A program made the translations under genes and the position numbers. This document shows, in pieces, positions 8,557 through 20,612 of a stretch of 64,000 nt of DNA; the stretch's first letter is position 1; every line of letters begins with the position of its first letter. The DNA comes from an uncultured Clostridium sp. (GTDB lineage: Bacteria > Bacillota > Clostridia > Clostridiales > Clostridiaceae): the NCBI RefSeq assembly GCF_947039605.1, contig NZ_CAMQZG010000007.1, forward strand, positions 1-64,000, given 5' to 3'. The notes beneath the pieces were generated by a model, which saw only the letters and a program-made list of their open reading frames with translations, made no database searches and had not been told where the DNA came from.

Positions 8557-9471
8557 ATGAATATAACAGCAAAAATGGTTAAAGAATTAAGAGAAAAAAC
8601 TGGCGCAGGGATGATGGATTGTAAAAAAGCATTATCAGAAGTTGCTGGAGATATAGAAAAAGCTGTAGAAGCACTAAGAGAAAGAGGTCTTGCTGCTGCT
8701 GCTAAAAAATCAGGAAGAGTTGCTGCTGAAGGTATAATCAAAACTTATATTGCTGCAGATAAAAAATCAGGAGTTATCCTTGAGTTAAATTGTGAAACAG
8801 ATTTCGTTGCTATAAACGAAGATTTCATAGGATTCTCAGATATGTTAGCTAAATTAATAGCTGGAAACAACTTTGCAAACGTTGAAGAAGTTTTAGCTGC
8901 TGAATTAGAAGCTGGAAAAACAGTTCAAGCTGGTTTAACAGAATTAATAGCTAAAATCGGAGAAAATATGAGCTTAAGAAGATTTGAGAAGTATTCAGTT
9001 ACAAGTGGAGTTGTAAAAGATTATATCCACGGTGGCGGAAGAATCGGAGCTTTAGTTGAACTTTCATCTGATAAAGAATCAGAAGAGTTAGATAACTTAG
9101 CTAAAGAATTATGTATGCAAATAGCTGCTGCTAACCCTGCATGTATATCAGAAGCTGATGTAGATCAAGAAGAATTAGCTAAAGAAAAAGAAGTTCTTAA
9201 AGCACAAGCGCTTAATGAAGGAAAACCTGAAAAAATCGTTGATAAAATGGTTGAAGGAAGAATCAAGAAGTACTTAAAAGAAATCTGTCTTTTAGATCAA
9301 GTTTGGGTTAAAGATGGAGACTTAACTATAGCTAAGCTTTTAGAAGCTAAGTCAAAAGAGTTAGGTGCAACAATCACAGTTAATAAATTCGTTAGATTCG
9401 AAAGAGGAGAAGGAATTGAAAAGGCTGAGGAGAACTTTGCAGAAGAAGTTGCTAAAATGGGAGCAAAATAA
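8557..9471 (+). CDS. tsf: Elongation factor Ts
   Basis: EF-Ts recycles EF-Tu by exchanging GDP for GTP. The N-terminal UBA-like domain [20 protein letters not shown] and the core motif LNCETDFVA are diagnostic. The length of 304 aa is normal. It starts at ATG 8557 after AGGAGG and ends in front of a strong terminator, so rpsB-tsf forms a two-gene unit. Codon use resembles rpsB (high expression). Confidence 0.98.
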   Translation: MNITAKMVKELREKTGAGMMDCKKALSEVAGDIEKAVEALRERGLAAAAKKSGRVAAEGIIKTYIAADKKSGVILELNCETDFVAINEDFIGFSDMLAKLIAGNNFANVEEVLAAELEAGKTVQAGLTELIAKIGENMSLRRFEKYSVTSGVVKDYIHGGGRIGALVELSSDKESEELDNLAKELCMQIAAANPACISEADVDQEELAKEKEVLKAQALNEGKPEKIVDKMVEGRIKKYLKEICLLDQVWVKDGDLTIAKLLEAKSKELGATITVNKFVRFERGEGIEKAEENFAEEVAKMGAK

Positions 9472-9486
9472 GAAATAAAAAACAAT

Positions 9487-9515
9487 AAGAGAACACTTTG
9501 GTGTTCTCTTTTTTT
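9487..9515 (+). terminator. Intrinsic terminator after tsf
   Basis: AAGAGAACAC-TTTG-GTGTTCTCTT followed by a T-run: a perfect 10-bp stem with a tetraloop. Confidence 0.93.
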
Positions 9516-9537
9516 AAAACTAAAGGAATTTATCTAG

Positions 9538-10269
<732 letters not shown>

Positions 10270-10282
10270 GAGGTTTTTTTAA

Positions 10283-10837
10283 GTGAAAGCAATAATGAAT
10301 TTAATGGAAGAAAAAATGAATAAAACTATTTCTGTTTTAGTTTCAGATTTAGGAACTTTAAGAGCAGGAAGAGCTAATCCAAGAATGCTTGATAGAATAG
10401 AAGTAGAAGCATATGGGTCAATGTGTCCAATATCACAAGTAGCTAATATTTCTATACCAGAACCAAGAGTTATAGCAATAGCACCATGGGATAAGTCAAC
10501 TCTTAAGGATGTAGAAAAAGCTATATTAAAATCAGACCTTGGAATGAACCCTTCAAATGATGGTACTATGATAAGACTTGTAATACCAGAATTAACAGAA
10601 GAAACAAGAAAAAATCTTGTTAAAAGAGTTAAAAAAATGGGTGAAGATTCAAAAGTTGCACTAAGATCAATCAGAAGAGATGCTAATGATAAAATTAAGA
10701 ACATGAAGAAAAATAATGAAATTAGCGAAGATGATATGAAAACTAGTGAAGATAAAGTTCAAAAGATTACAGATAAATTTATCAAAGAAATAGATAAAGA
10801 AATCGTAGCTAAAGAAAAAGAAATCATGAGTATATAA
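10283..10837 (+). CDS. frr: Ribosome recycling factor
   Basis: RRF splits post-termination ribosomes together with EF-G. The sequence shows the expected two-domain layout, with RAGRANPRMLDRIEVEAYG early and DSKVALRSIRRDANDKIK in the second helix. It is 184 aa long. The start is GTG at 10283, placed 9 nt after AGGAGG; the next ATG is only 9 bases downstream, so the choice changes three residues. The pair pyrH-frr ends at a strong terminator. Confidence 0.97.
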   Translation: MKAIMNLMEEKMNKTISVLVSDLGTLRAGRANPRMLDRIEVEAYGSMCPISQVANISIPEPRVIAIAPWDKSTLKDVEKAILKSDLGMNPSNDGTMIRLVIPELTEETRKNLVKRVKKMGEDSKVALRSIRRDANDKIKNMKKNNEISEDDMKTSEDKVQKITDKFIKEIDKEIVAKEKEIMSI

Positions 10838-10842
10838 TAGGG

Positions 10843-10870
10843 AAACCTGCTTTCTTTAGCAGGTTTTTTT
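10843..10870 (+). terminator. Intrinsic terminator after frr
   Basis: AAACCTGC, an 8-nt loop, GCAGGTTT and a T-run. Confidence 0.9.
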
Positions 10871-10914
10871 GTTAATGATTTTGCTGTTTGAAGCATATCG
10901 AGGAGGTTGTCTTT

Positions 10915-11670
10915 ATGATTAATATATTTAAGGGCAGAAAGAATGGAAAAGAAGAAGAAGTAGCCATAGATATGGATAGAATACCAAAACATATTGCTAT
11001 TATAATGGATGGTAATGGAAGATGGGCTAAAGTTAGAGGACTTGCAAGAACTATGGGGCACAGAGCAGGTACTGAAACTATTAGAAGAGTTCTAAGAGAA
11101 TGTGATAAACTTTCAGTTGAGTATTTAACACTTTATGCATTTTCAACTGAAAATTGGAAGAGACCAAAAGACGAAGTAAATGCAATAATGAAACTTCTAG
11201 TTGAATTTTTAAGAAAAGAAATTAGAGGACTTAATGAAAATAATGTAAAAATCACTACAATTGGTGATTTAACTAAAATACCTGAGTTTTGTCAAACAGA
11301 AATAGAAATGGCAAAAAATCTTACAAAAAATAATACTGGGGTAGTATTAAATGTTGCATTTAATTATGGTGGAAGAGATGAGATTGTAAGGGCTATAAAA
11401 AAATGTCTTGAAGATAAGTCATTAAATCCGAAAGATTTAACAGAGGAAAAATTTGAGAAGTATTTAGATACGAATGGAATGCCAGACCCAGAAATAATTA
11501 TAAGACCTAGTGGAGAGCAAAGAATAAGTAATTACCTTTTATGGCAATGTGCATATTCAGAGTTTTGGTATTCAAATATAAATTGGCCTGATTTTAAAGA
11601 AGAAGATTTAAGAGAAGCTATATATGATTTTCAGAATAGAGACAGAAGATTTGGTGGGGTCAAGAAATAA
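10915..11670 (+). CDS. uppS: Isoprenyl transferase / undecaprenyl diphosphate synthase
   Basis: Condenses isopentenyl diphosphate to make the C55 lipid carrier for peptidoglycan. The cis-prenyltransferase signatures are present: HIAIIMDGNGRWA with catalytic D32, STENWKRP, and FNYGGRDEI. The C-terminal RPSGEQRISNYLLWQ and EFWYSNINWPDF segments also fit. ATG 10915 has GAGGAGG upstream; a TTG at 10888 would place this RBS inside the gene. That gives 251 aa. It is close to cdsA, with 12 nt between them, and starts the lipid/isoprenoid group cdsA-dxr-rseP-ispG. Confidence 0.96.
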   Translation: MINIFKGRKNGKEEEVAIDMDRIPKHIAIIMDGNGRWAKVRGLARTMGHRAGTETIRRVLRECDKLSVEYLTLYAFSTENWKRPKDEVNAIMKLLVEFLRKEIRGLNENNVKITTIGDLTKIPEFCQTEIEMAKNLTKNNTGVVLNVAFNYGGRDEIVRAIKKCLEDKSLNPKDLTEEKFEKYLDTNGMPDPEIIIRPSGEQRISNYLLWQCAYSEFWYSNINWPDFKEEDLREAIYDFQNRDRRFGGVKK

Positions 11671-11682
11671 GAGGTGTATTTT

Positions 11683-12483
11683 ATGAATTCAGATAATAGA
11701 TATTTAGGCGCTGCAATAATGGCTCCTTTTGTAATACTAATATTCCTTGGTGGAATTTGGTTGAAAGGACTTGTTATAGCGTTATCAGTAATTGGTATGT
11801 ATGAGTTTTATAAAACTGTTAAAGTTGCAAAAATGTTACCAGTTATATCAATTGGATATATACTTTTAGCTATATATTATTTAACAGAAAATAATTTTAC
11901 AACATTATCATATATAATAATAATCGGGACATTTATATTATTATGTATTCCAGTTTTAAATGTAAGATATACATTTATTGATTCGGGTATAACAATGCTT
12001 GGATTTATATATGTTGGAGTTTTATTTAGTTTTATATATCTTGTAAATAAGATGTCTGGGGGAGAATACTTAGTATGGCTTATTTTCCTTGCATCATGGT
12101 TTTGTGATACTGCTGCATATTATGCAGGAAGAACTTTTGGGAAACATAAACTTTGTCCAAAAGTAAGTCCAAAGAAAACTATTGAAGGTTCAATAGGTGG
12201 GATAATTGGTGCGGCGGTTGCTTGTGGAGTATTTGGTTACTTTATGATGTCAACAGGTCGTATAGTCGATATTGCATTATATAACTATATAGTTATAGGT
12301 CTTATATGTGGTGTATTCTGTCAATTTGGAGACCTTGTTGCATCATCAATTAAAAGATATGCAGGTATAAAAGATTATAGTAAACTTATTCCAGGACATG
12401 GTGGGATATTAGACAGATTTGATAGTATTTTATTCTCAGGTACTGTTGTGTTTTTCTACCTTACATTAGTTATTGGCAAGTAA
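11683..12483 (+). CDS. cdsA: Phosphatidate cytidylyltransferase (CDP-diglyceride synthase)
   Basis: Makes CDP-diacylglycerol from phosphatidate and CTP for phospholipid synthesis; the product feeds PgsA, encoded at 36 kb. It has about eight hydrophobic membrane segments. The C-terminal signature SPKKTIEGSIGG and, later, GDLVASSIKRYAGIKDYSKLIPGHGGILDR (positions about 225-255) is diagnostic. I use ATG 11683 with AGAGGTG upstream, which gives 266 aa. A terminator follows directly, which separates it from dxr. Confidence 0.95.
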   Translation: MNSDNRYLGAAIMAPFVILIFLGGIWLKGLVIALSVIGMYEFYKTVKVAKMLPVISIGYILLAIYYLTENNFTTLSYIIIIGTFILLCIPVLNVRYTFIDSGITMLGFIYVGVLFSFIYLVNKMSGGEYLVWLIFLASWFCDTAAYYAGRTFGKHKLCPKVSPKKTIEGSIGGIIGAAVACGVFGYFMMSTGRIVDIALYNYIVIGLICGVFCQFGDLVASSIKRYAGIKDYSKLIPGHGGILDRFDSILFSGTVVFFYLTLVIGK

Positions 12484-12502
12484 GAATTTAATAGTTTAGA
12501 GT

Positions 12503-12537
12503 AATATGCAATTTTGAAAAAAATTGCATATTTTTTT
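12503..12537 (+). terminator. Intrinsic terminator after cdsA
   Basis: AATATGCAATTTT / AAAATTGCATATT with a short A-rich loop and a T7 tail. The remaining gap up to dxr (about 170 bp) holds only a promoter. Confidence 0.88.
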
Positions 12538-12621
12538 ATTTTAAAACACAGAAGAAACTTAAATTTTATTTGTAGCCATTATTAATTTATAGCATTTTAT
12601 ATGAATAGATTTTAACAAAAG

Positions 12622-12650
12622 TTGTATTTAATTCTAGAATGATTTAAAAT
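12622..12650 (+). promoter_or_regulatory. Sigma-A promoter of dxr-rseP-ispG
   Basis: TTGTAT, a 17-bp spacer and TAAAAT. The spacer contains the palindrome ATTCTAGAAT. Confidence 0.5.
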
Positions 12651-12708
12651 AGAATCTGTATATAAGTAAATAATAAAATTAATATATAGATATTTAACGA
12701 GGTGCAAA

Positions 12709-13866
12709 ATGAAAAATATTTCTATACTAGGAGTTACGGGTTCAATAGGAACACAAACTCTAGACGTTTTAAGATTTCATAAAGAAAAATATAATTTAGT
12801 GGCAATATCTGCTCATAAAAATGTAGAATTAGCATTAAAAGTTATAAAAGAGTTCAATATAGAGCTAGTTTGTATAACAGATAAGGAGTCATTTGATAAA
12901 TTAAGTTCTATTATAGAGTGTGAAAACATAAATACTAGAATAGTTTATGGAATGGATGGGCTTGTTGAAGTTGCAACACATAATGAGGTTGACATAGTAG
13001 TAACTTCAGTTGTTGGAATGATAGGACTTAGACCTACGATAGAAGCTATAAATGCAGGTAAAGATATAGCACTTGCTAATAAAGAAACTTTAGTTGTTGC
13101 AGGTGAACTTGTTATGGGGCTTGCAAAGAAGAAAGGTGTTAAAATATTACCTGTAGATTCAGAGCATAGTGCTATATTCCAGTCTTTACAAGGTAATGAG
13201 CATAATAAACTTTATAAAATACTTTTAACAGCATCAGGTGGACCTTTTAGAGGGTATACAAAAGAGATGCTTAAGGAAGTTACAGTTGAAAAAGCTTTAA
13301 AACATCCTAAATGGAATATGGGACAAAAAATTTCTATAGATTCTTCAACTTTAATGAATAAAGGGCTTGAAGTTATAGAAGCACATTTCCTATTTGATTG
13401 TCCATATGAGGATATAGAAGTAGTTGTTCATCCAGAATCAATAATACATTCTATGGTTGAATATAAAGATGGTGCAGTTATAGCACAGCTTGGAGTTCCA
13501 GATATGAAACTTCCAATACAATATGCACTTAACTATCCAAAAAGAGAAGATAATATAGGTGGAAGACTTGATTTTAAGACTATAAGTAGTCTTAATTTTG
13601 AAGTGCCTAATATAGAAGTTTTCTCTTGTTTAAAATATGCATTTAAAGCAGGAAAAGTTGGGGGACTTATGCCGGCAATATTAAATGGTGCAAATGAAGC
13701 AGCTGTTGATTTGTTTTTAAATAAAAAAATAGAATATCTTGATATCGAAAGAATAATAAGAGAGTGTATGGAGAAATTTAATTATAAAGAAGATATAACT
13801 CTTGAAAATGTAATTGCAAAAGATAAAGAGGTAAGAGAATACATTTATAAAAAATACAGTAAGTAA
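12709..13866 (+). CDS. dxr: 1-deoxy-D-xylulose 5-phosphate reductoisomerase
   Basis: Second step of the MEP isoprenoid pathway: DXP to MEP with NADPH. The NADPH-binding start GVTGSIGTQTLDVL, ANKETLVVAGE, DSEHSAIFQSLQG (metal and substrate binding) and KHPKWNMGQKISIDSSTLMN are present. The length of 385 aa is normal. The RBS CGAGGTG precedes ATG 12709. With ispG two genes downstream it shows that this organism makes isoprenoids by the MEP route, which feeds UppS. Confidence 0.97.
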   Translation: MKNISILGVTGSIGTQTLDVLRFHKEKYNLVAISAHKNVELALKVIKEFNIELVCITDKESFDKLSSIIECENINTRIVYGMDGLVEVATHNEVDIVVTSVVGMIGLRPTIEAINAGKDIALANKETLVVAGELVMGLAKKKGVKILPVDSEHSAIFQSLQGNEHNKLYKILLTASGGPFRGYTKEMLKEVTVEKALKHPKWNMGQKISIDSSTLMNKGLEVIEAHFLFDCPYEDIEVVVHPESIIHSMVEYKDGAVIAQLGVPDMKLPIQYALNYPKREDNIGGRLDFKTISSLNFEVPNIEVFSCLKYAFKAGKVGGLMPAILNGANEAAVDLFLNKKIEYLDIERIIRECMEKFNYKEDITLENVIAKDKEVREYIYKKYSK

Positions 13867-13895
13867 ATAGGTGATAATTTAGGAGGGGTAAATTA

Positions 13896-14924
13896 GTGAG
13901 TATTATTTTTGCTATATTAGCTTTTGGGTTAATAATATTAATACATGAGGTAGGACATTTTACAGCTGCAAAACTTAGTGGAGTAAGAGTTTTAGAATTT
14001 TCTATAGGGATGGGACCCAAATTGTTTAGTTTAAATCGTGGAGATACAGATTATAGTATCAGAGCACTTCCAATAGGTGGATTTGTTCAAATGCATGGTG
14101 AATCAGAAGAAGAAGGTGATGAAGTCGATGGAAATGATAAAACAGCTTTATCAAATAAATCACCATTAATTAGATTTATAGTGTTTTTTGCGGGTGCATT
14201 TATGAACCTTGTGCTCGCAATAATTATATTCACAGCAATAACTATGAATTTTGGTTATAAGACAAATCTTGTAGATGATGTTGTAAATGGAACTCCGGCA
14301 TATGAGGCTGGAATAAGAAAAGGTGATACGTTACTTAGCTTAGATGGGAAAAAGCTTATGACACCAGATGATCTTAGTATGGGACTTGCAATGGTAAAAG
14401 GTGCAAGTGTTACATTAGAATATGATAGTAATGGTGAAATTAAAACCACTCAAATAAAACCAATAGAAGATAAAAATGGGATGTTTATCATAGGTGTTAA
14501 TAATCATAAAGTTACAAACCCTGGAATCTTTGAGAGTATAAAGCAAGGATCAAAAGAACTTGTAGGTATGATAGGTCAAACATTTACAAGTTTTAAAATG
14601 CTTATAACAGGAGAAGTTAACTTTAAGACTGATGTAGGAGGACCTGTAACTATAATAAAAATGACTAGCGAAGCTGCTAAAATGGGTATTTGGAATTTAA
14701 TGAATCTTACAGCATTCTTAAGTGTTCAAATAGGTGTATTTAATTTATTACCTTTCCCAGCACTTGATGGTGGTCATATATTTGCAGTTTTAATTGAGGG
14801 GATAACAAGAAAAAAAATACCTTCAAAAATCTTAAATACAATAAACACAATAGGATTTATACTTCTTATGGCATTTATGGCCGTAGTTGTATTAAAGGAT
14901 ATAATATTCCCAGTTAATATATAA
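13896..14924 (+). CDS. rseP: RIP metalloprotease RseP/RasP (site-2 protease)
   Basis: An intramembrane zinc metalloprotease that trims anti-sigma factors and signal-peptide remnants. The catalytic HEVGH lies in the first membrane segment (H17, E18, H21). A PDZ domain spans roughly residues 115-190 ([20 protein letters not shown]), and the third zinc ligand is in [11 protein letters not shown]. The start is GTG at 13896, 9 nt after AGGAGGGG. The length of 342 aa is slightly short but complete. It lies between dxr and ispG, a conserved order. Confidence 0.95.
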   Translation: MSIIFAILAFGLIILIHEVGHFTAAKLSGVRVLEFSIGMGPKLFSLNRGDTDYSIRALPIGGFVQMHGESEEEGDEVDGNDKTALSNKSPLIRFIVFFAGAFMNLVLAIIIFTAITMNFGYKTNLVDDVVNGTPAYEAGIRKGDTLLSLDGKKLMTPDDLSMGLAMVKGASVTLEYDSNGEIKTTQIKPIEDKNGMFIIGVNNHKVTNPGIFESIKQGSKELVGMIGQTFTSFKMLITGEVNFKTDVGGPVTIIKMTSEAAKMGIWNLMNLTAFLSVQIGVFNLLPFPALDGGHIFAVLIEGITRKKIPSKILNTINTIGFILLMAFMAVVVLKDIIFPVNI

Positions 14925-14934
14925 GAGGTGTAAA

Positions 14935-16032
14935 ATGAAGATAGAAAATATAAGTTTAAAAGCAAAGGAAAGTTTTGCTTTTGACAAGAAGAAAACAAGA
15001 AAAGTTAAAGTTGGAGATGTATACGTTGGAGGAGATTCAAGGGTCACAATTCAATCAATGACTAATACAGATACAAGAGATGTAAATGCAACAGTAGCAC
15101 AGATTGAAGAACTTCAAAAGGCAGGCTGTGATATTGTAAGGTGTGCAGTTCCAGATATGCAGGCAGCTGAGGCAATAAAAGAAATAGTAAAAAAAGTTAC
15201 TATTCCTGTAGTTGCAGATATACATTTTGATTATAAACTTGCACTTAAATGTGTAGAATATGGAATTTCAGCTATTAGACTAAACCCTGGTAATATAGGA
15301 AGTAGAGATAGAGTTGAAGCTGTAGTAAAAGCTTGTAAGGAAAAGAATATACCTATAAGAATCGGAGTTAACTCAGGTTCATTATCAAAAGCACAACTTG
15401 ATAAGTATGGAAAAGTTTGTGCACAGGCTTTAGTTGAAAGCGCATTAGAACATGTAGAAATATTAGAATCTTTAGATTTTAGAGATATAGTAATATCAAT
15501 TAAATCTTCAAATATAAAAACTATGATTGAAAGTTATAGACTTGCATCAGAAAAAGTTGATTACCCTCTTCACCTTGGAGTTACTGAGGCTGGAACAATA
15601 TGGAGAGGTACAATTAAGTCTGCAATCGGAATTGGAACTTTACTAGCAGAGGGTATTGGTGATACTATAAGAATATCTTTAACAGGAGACCCTGTAGAAG
15701 AAATTAAAGTAGGAAAAGAAATGCTTAAAAACTTTGGTCATTTAACTGAAGGTATAGAATTTGTATCATGTCCTACTTGTGGAAGAACAGAAATTGACCT
15801 TATATCAATTGCAAATGAAGTAGAATCAAAATTATCAGATTCTAAAAAAAATATAAAAGTTGCAGTAATGGGTTGTGTAGTTAATGGACCCGGAGAAGCA
15901 AGAGATGCAGATATAGGAATTGCTGGTGGAAAAGGCTATGGAATAATCTTTAAAAAGGGTGAAGTAGTTAAAAAAGTAAATGAAGACCAGTTAGTTTCAG
16001 AATTACTTAGAATAATAGAAGAAGAATTATAA
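14935..16032 (+). CDS. ispG: 4-hydroxy-3-methylbut-2-en-1-yl diphosphate synthase
   Basis: An iron-sulfur enzyme of the MEP pathway (MEcPP to HMBPP). The N-terminal TIM barrel includes [13 protein letters not shown] and RLNPGNIGS. The C-terminal 4Fe-4S domain has [10 protein letters not shown] and a further Cys in [20 protein letters not shown]. It is 365 aa, with about 20 extra residues at the N-terminus before the usual start ([20 protein letters not shown]). The RBS GAGGTG is 10 nt after the rseP stop. A terminator closes the dxr-rseP-ispG unit. Confidence 0.96.
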   Translation: MKIENISLKAKESFAFDKKKTRKVKVGDVYVGGDSRVTIQSMTNTDTRDVNATVAQIEELQKAGCDIVRCAVPDMQAAEAIKEIVKKVTIPVVADIHFDYKLALKCVEYGISAIRLNPGNIGSRDRVEAVVKACKEKNIPIRIGVNSGSLSKAQLDKYGKVCAQALVESALEHVEILESLDFRDIVISIKSSNIKTMIESYRLASEKVDYPLHLGVTEAGTIWRGTIKSAIGIGTLLAEGIGDTIRISLTGDPVEEIKVGKEMLKNFGHLTEGIEFVSCPTCGRTEIDLISIANEVESKLSDSKKNIKVAVMGCVVNGPGEARDADIGIAGGKGYGIIFKKGEVVKKVNEDQLVSELLRIIEEEL

Positions 16033-16037
16033 AAATT

Positions 16038-16068
16038 AAAGGGGCTCTTGTATTAGAGTCCTTTTATT
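16038..16068 (+). terminator. Intrinsic terminator after ispG
   Basis: AAAGGGGCTCT pairs with AGAGTCCTTTT using two G-U pairs, and a T-rich tail follows. Confidence 0.7.
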
Positions 16069-16094
16069 TTCTTTAAAGAAGGGAGCGGTTTATT

Positions 16095-19000
16095 TTGAGT
16101 GCTGAGTTTATAAAAAAAATCAATGCAACGCTTAAAAGTGATGAAAAACTAGATAGACTAGAGTTTAATCTAGAGAAGTTTCAGTTAGTTAAAAATAAAA
16201 ATTTACTTAAAGCAGTAATTAGAAGTCAGGATAAAATAAGTCATGAAAATTGTGAACTTATAAAAAAATATATATGTAGGACTTTAGGATTTCAAATAGA
16301 TGTAGAACTTGTAATATATATAGATATATCAGATGCAAGTCTAGAACAAGTAGTAAATGAACATTGGCTTGATGTAATAGGTAACATAATAAGTGGATGT
16401 CCTATGATAAAACCATTTTTAGTAGACTCTAAAAGAATAGTAAAAGATGATGTGATAATAATAGAATCAGCCTTTGACTATCTTATGGAATATTCAAAAA
16501 AAAGAGGTGTAGATATATCTATTAGAAATATACTAAAAGATATTTTTGGACTAGAGTGTAAAATTGAATTTAAGTTTGATGATAGCCTTGTAGATAATTC
16601 ATATATAGAAGAGCAAAAACGAATAGAAAAAGAAATAATACAGGGAATAAAAACAAGACAAATAGATGCACCAAAGAAAGAATCAGGAGATGAAAAAATT
16701 AAAACACCAGAAGTTAAAGCTTACTATGAGTATGGCGAATCTGCAAAAAGAAATGAAAATACTATACTTGGTAGAGAGATAAAGCAAGAAGTAATGGATA
16801 TTGTAGATATAGATGAAAAGTCTGGTTATGTAACAGTTGCAGGAGATGTATTTAAAACAGAAATATTTGAAACAAAAGCTGGGAAAATAATACTTACATT
16901 CTATGTAACAGACTACACAAGTTCTATTGCGGTAAAATGTTTCTTAAGACCAAGAGATACAGAACATGTTCTTGAAAATATAAAAAAAGGTCTTCACTGT
17001 AAAGTTAGAGGTGAAGCTACTATGGATACTTATATAAAAGAATTAGTAATCATGGGAAAAGATATTTTTAAACTGAAAAAAGTAGAAAGATCAGATAATT
17101 CAGTAGAGAAGAGGGTAGAATTGCACCTTCACACTAACATGAGTAGTATGGATGCTATGAACTCAGTTAAAGATTTAGTAGAGAGAGCAGCAAAATTTGG
17201 ACACAAAGCAATAGCAATAACAGACCATGGAGTAGTTCAAGCATTTCCAGATGCACAAAGTGCAGGTAAAAAACATGGAGTTAAAATACTATATGGAGTA
17301 GAAGGTTATTTAGTTGATAATGGAACCCCTATAGTTATTAATGGAGATGAGGGTAATTTAGATGCCGAGTTTGTTGTATTTGATCTTGAAACAACAGGAT
17401 TCTCAAGCAAAAATGATAAAATAATAGAAATTGGTGCTGTTAAAATAAAAGATGGTGAAGTTATAGATAGGTTTAGTAGTTTTGTAAATCCACAAAGACA
17501 TCTTCCAGCAGTTATAATAGAACTTACAAAAATAACTGATGAGATGCTTGTAGGTGAGGATGTTATAGAAAATATTCTACCAAAGTTTATGGAGTTTGTT
17601 GGAGATGCAACAATGGTCGCACATAATGCACCTTTTGATGTATCATTTATAAAGAAAAATTTAAGAGATATGGGAAAAGAATTCTCTAATCAAGTTTTAG
17701 ATACGGTACCGCTTGCTAGATTTTTATATTCAGAACTTAAAAGAGTTAAGTTAAATACTGTAGCAAAATACTTAGGAGTAAGTTTAGAAAATCACCATAG
17801 AGCTGTAGATGATGCAAAAGCAACAGCTGAAATACTTTTAATATGCTTTAAAAAGCTAAAAGAAGAAATGGAAATAGAAGATTTAAAAACATTAAATACT
17901 CAATTTTTAGAAAATGTTGATATAAAAAAACAACCAATGAATCATATAGTTATACTAGCTAAAACACAGGCTGGAATAAAGAATCTTTATAAAATTATAT
18001 CAGCAGCACATTTAGAACACTTTGCTAGAAAACCAAGAATACCAAAAACTTTACTTGCACAGATGAGAGAAGGACTTATAATTGGTTCAGCTTGCGAAGG
18101 TGGTGAACTTTATAAGGCTGTGTTAGAAGGTAAAACAACAGAAGAATTAAAAGAGATAGCAGAATTTTATGATTATCTAGAAATTCAGCCAGTTTTAAAT
18201 AATGAATATCTTATAAGAAAAGGTAATGTTGCAAATGAGCAAGAAATTAAAGATATGAATAAGAAAATTTATATGTTAGGTAAAGAAATGGATAAATTAG
18301 TAGTTGGGACAGGTGATGTTCACTTCCTAAATCCTGAGGATGAAATGTACAGAAGAGTAATACAGGCAGGGCAAGGGATGAAAGATGCAGATAATCAACC
18401 ACCACTTTACTATAGAACAACAGAAGAAATGTTAAAAGAGTTTGACTACTTAGGGGATAGAATAGCTAGAGAGATAGTAATTGAAAATCCTAATAAAATA
18501 GCAGATGAAATTGAGAATATAAAACCAATACCCGATGAGACATTTCCACCTAAAATTGATGGGGCTGAAGATGATATAAAAAATATGACACTTGCTAAAG
18601 TTCACTCAATATATGGAGATGTTCTTCCAGAGGTAGTTCAAAAAAGAGTAGATAAAGAACTTAACTCGATTATAAATAATGGATATGCAGTTTTATATCT
18701 TATAGCTCAAAAATTAGTTGCTAAATCGCTAGAAGATGGATATTTAGTTGGATCAAGAGGGTCTGTTGGGTCATCCTTTGTAGCAACAATGACAGATATA
18801 ACTGAAGTTAATGGATTACCACCACACTATGTTTGTTCAAAATGTAGAAAATCTGAATTCTTCTTAGATGGTTCTATGAGCTCTGGAGCAGATTTACCAA
18901 ACAAAGATTGTCCAGATTGTAACATACCATATATTAAAGATGGTCATGATATACCATTTGAAACTTTCCTTGGATTTGAAGGAGATAAAGAGCCAGATAT

Positions 19001-20417
19001 AGATCTTAACTTCTCAGGTGAATACCAAGCTGTAGTTCATAAATATACAGAAGTATTATTTGGAGAAGGATATGTATTTAAAGCTGGAACAATAGGTACA
19101 GTAGCAGAAAAAACAGCTTATGGTTATGTTAAAAAATATTTAGATGAAAGAGGACTTATAGTATCACAAGCTGAGATAGAAAGATTAACACTTGGATGTA
19201 CAGGAGTTAAAAGAACTTCAGGACAGCACCCGGGGGGAATCATGGTTGTACCAAGAGATAATGAAATTTTCAATTTCTGCCCAATACAGCATCCGGCAGA
19301 TGATATGACAACTGATATAATAACAACACATTTTGATTATCACTCAATAAGTGGTAGACTTTTAAAACTTGATATACTAGGGCATGATGATCCAACTGTG
19401 CTTAGAATGCTTCAAGATTTAACTGGAATAGATCCTAAAAGCATTCCTTTAAATGATGAAAAAGTTATAAGCTTATTTACATCAACAGATGCACTAGGAG
19501 TAACTAAAGAACAATTAGGGTGTGAAGTTGGAAGTTATGGACTTCCAGAGTTTGGAACAAAGTTTGTAAGACAGATGCTTGTAGATACACAACCAAGAAG
19601 TTTTGCTGACCTTGTAAGAATATCAGGGCTTTCACATGGCACTGATGTATGGCTTAATAATGCACAGTATTTTATAAAAGAAGGATACACAACACTAAAA
19701 GATTGTATATCTACAAGAGATGATATAATGGTTTATCTTATGTATAAAGACTTAGAGCCTAAAACTGCATTTACAATAATGGAGAAAGTAAGAAAAGGTA
19801 AAGGTCTTTCAGAAGAAGATGAAGCTACAATGAAAGAAAAGCAAGTTCCAGATTGGTATATAGAATCTTGCAAAAGAATAAAATACATGTTTCCAAAAGG
19901 TCATGCTGTTGCATATGTTATGATGGCAGTTAGAGTAGCTTATTTTAAAGTTTATTACCCAGCAGCATATTATACAACTTATTTTACAGTTAGAGCAGAT
20001 GATTTTGATGCTGATTTAATATGTAAAGGAGAGGCTGTGATAAGTGCAAAAATGAAAGAATTAAATGCACTTGGGAATAACTTAACACATAAAGAAAAAA
20101 GTTTACTAACAATTCTAGAACTATCATATGAAATGTATAAAAGAGGTCTTAAATTTAATAAGGTGGATATATATAAATCAAATGCTATTAAATTTAAAAT
20201 AGAAGAAGATGGAAGTATAAGACCACCAATGAATGCACTACAAGGTATAGCAGATAATGCAGGTAAAGCTATTGTAGAAGCAAGAAAAGATGGTGAGTTT
20301 ATATCAAAAGAAGATTTGAGAATAAGAGCTAAAGTATCTAAGACAGTTATAGAGAGTTTAACCAACCATGGCTGCATAGATGGATTACAAGAAACGAATC
20401 AGATAAGTTTATTTTAG
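16095..20417 (+). CDS. polC: DNA polymerase III alpha subunit, Gram-positive PolC type
   Basis: Replicative DNA polymerase with built-in 3'-5' proofreading. In order: N-terminal domain; OB fold near residues 255-330; PHP domain starting [11 protein letters not shown] near 343; DnaQ-like exonuclease with [11 protein letters not shown] near 429 inserted in the PHP domain; polymerase core with a zinc-binding segment CSKCRK...CPDC near 914 and the catalytic [12 protein letters not shown] near 970; helix-hairpin-helix region and C-terminal domain. The length of 1440 aa matches Firmicutes PolC. The start is TTG (16095) after AAGGGAGCGG. In Bacillus proS sits between rseP and polC; here ispG takes that place. 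Confidence 0.98.
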   Translation: MSAEFIKKINATLKSDEKLDRLEFNLEKFQLVKNKNLLKAVIRSQDKISHENCELIKKYICRTLGFQIDVELVIYIDISDASLEQVVNEHWLDVIGNIISGCPMIKPFLVDSKRIVKDDVIIIESAFDYLMEYSKKRGVDISIRNILKDIFGLECKIEFKFDDSLVDNSYIEEQKRIEKEIIQGIKTRQIDAPKKESGDEKIKTPEVKAYYEYGESAKRNENTILGREIKQEVMDIVDIDEKSGYVTVAGDVFKTEIFETKAGKIILTFYVTDYTSSIAVKCFLRPRDTEHVLENIKKGLHCKVRGEATMDTYIKELVIMGKDIFKLKKVERSDNSVEKRVELHLHTNMSSMDAMNSVKDLVERAAKFGHKAIAITDHGVVQAFPDAQSAGKKHGVKILYGVEGYLVDNGTPIVINGDEGNLDAEFVVFDLETTGFSSKNDKIIEIGAVKIKDGEVIDRFSSFVNPQRHLPAVIIELTKITDEMLVGEDVIENILPKFMEFVGDATMVAHNAPFDVSFIKKNLRDMGKEFSNQVLDTVPLARFLYSELKRVKLNTVAKYLGVSLENHHRAVDDAKATAEILLICFKKLKEEMEIEDLKTLNTQFLENVDIKKQPMNHIVILAKTQAGIKNLYKIISAAHLEHFARKPRIPKTLLAQMREGLIIGSACEGGELYKAVLEGKTTEELKEIAEFYDYLEIQPVLNNEYLIRKGNVANEQEIKDMNKKIYMLGKEMDKLVVGTGDVHFLNPEDEMYRRVIQAGQGMKDADNQPPLYYRTTEEMLKEFDYLGDRIAREIVIENPNKIADEIENIKPIPDETFPPKIDGAEDDIKNMTLAKVHSIYGDVLPEVVQKRVDKELNSIINNGYAVLYLIAQKLVAKSLEDGYLVGSRGSVGSSFVATMTDITEVNGLPPHYVCSKCRKSEFFLDGSMSSGADLPNKDCPDCNIPYIKDGHDIPFETFLGFEGDKEPDIDLNFSGEYQAVVHKYTEVLFGEGYVFKAGTIGTVAEKTAYGYVKKYLDERGLIVSQAEIERLTLGCTGVKRTSGQHPGGIMVVPRDNEIFNFCPIQHPADDMTTDIITTHFDYHSISGRLLKLDILGHDDPTVLRMLQDLTGIDPKSIPLNDEKVISLFTSTDALGVTKEQLGCEVGSYGLPEFGTKFVRQMLVDTQPRSFADLVRISGLSHGTDVWLNNAQYFIKEGYTTLKDCISTRDDIMVYLMYKDLEPKTAFTIMEKVRKGKGLSEEDEATMKEKQVPDWYIESCKRIKYMFPKGHAVAYVMMAVRVAYFKVYYPAAYYTTYFTVRADDFDADLICKGEAVISAKMKELNALGNNLTHKEKSLLTILELSYEMYKRGLKFNKVDIYKSNAIKFKIEEDGSIRPPMNALQGIADNAGKAIVEARKDGEFISKEDLRIRAKVSKTVIESLTNHGCIDGLQETNQISLF

Positions 20418-20434
20418 TCAAGAAAAATAAACTT
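20405..20434 (+). terminator. Stem-loop across the polC stop codon
   Basis: AAGTTTATTTT / AAAATAAACTT is a perfect 11-bp stem whose loop contains the polC stop. There is no long U-run after it, so it may protect the 3' end rather than terminate. Confidence 0.45.
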
Positions 20435-20450
20435 GTAATAAAATTTGGAA

Positions 20451-20470
20451 TATGATAGAATTATATCATA
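20451..20470. promoter_or_regulatory. Inverted repeat in the rimP promoter region
   Basis: TATGATA-N6-TATCATA is a perfect dyad. It overlaps a possible promoter (TTGGAA at 20445-20450, then TAAAGT about 18 bp further on) for the rimP-nusA-infB operon. It could be an operator or chance AT-rich symmetry. Confidence 0.3.
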
Positions 20471-20498
20471 AAGTATTTTACTAATAGTTTAGATGTGG

Positions 20499-20532
20499 AG
20501 AGTGGGAAGAAGATTCCCGCTCTTTCTGTTTA
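20499..20532 (+). promoter_or_regulatory. Candidate attenuator in the rimP-nusA leader
   Basis: A GC-rich perfect stem AGAGTGGGAA / TTCCCGCTCT with a 5-nt loop is followed by TTTCTGTTT, an interrupted U-run. Such weak-U terminators are the type that depends on NusA. In B. subtilis NusA is known to limit its own operon through a terminator in this leader. The position, about 90 bp before rimP, fits that role. Confidence 0.55.
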
Positions 20533-20612
20533 CACGCAATTTGTTTGTAGATGTTTAAATAATATGGATATAAGGAATACTATATAATGAAAACTGAATA
20601 AGGAGGGAAGAT

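Noticed and set aside
10279..10704. 141-aa ORF antisense to frr
   Set aside because: Shadow frame of frr with no ribosome site and Leu/Ser-rich composition typical of antisense translation.
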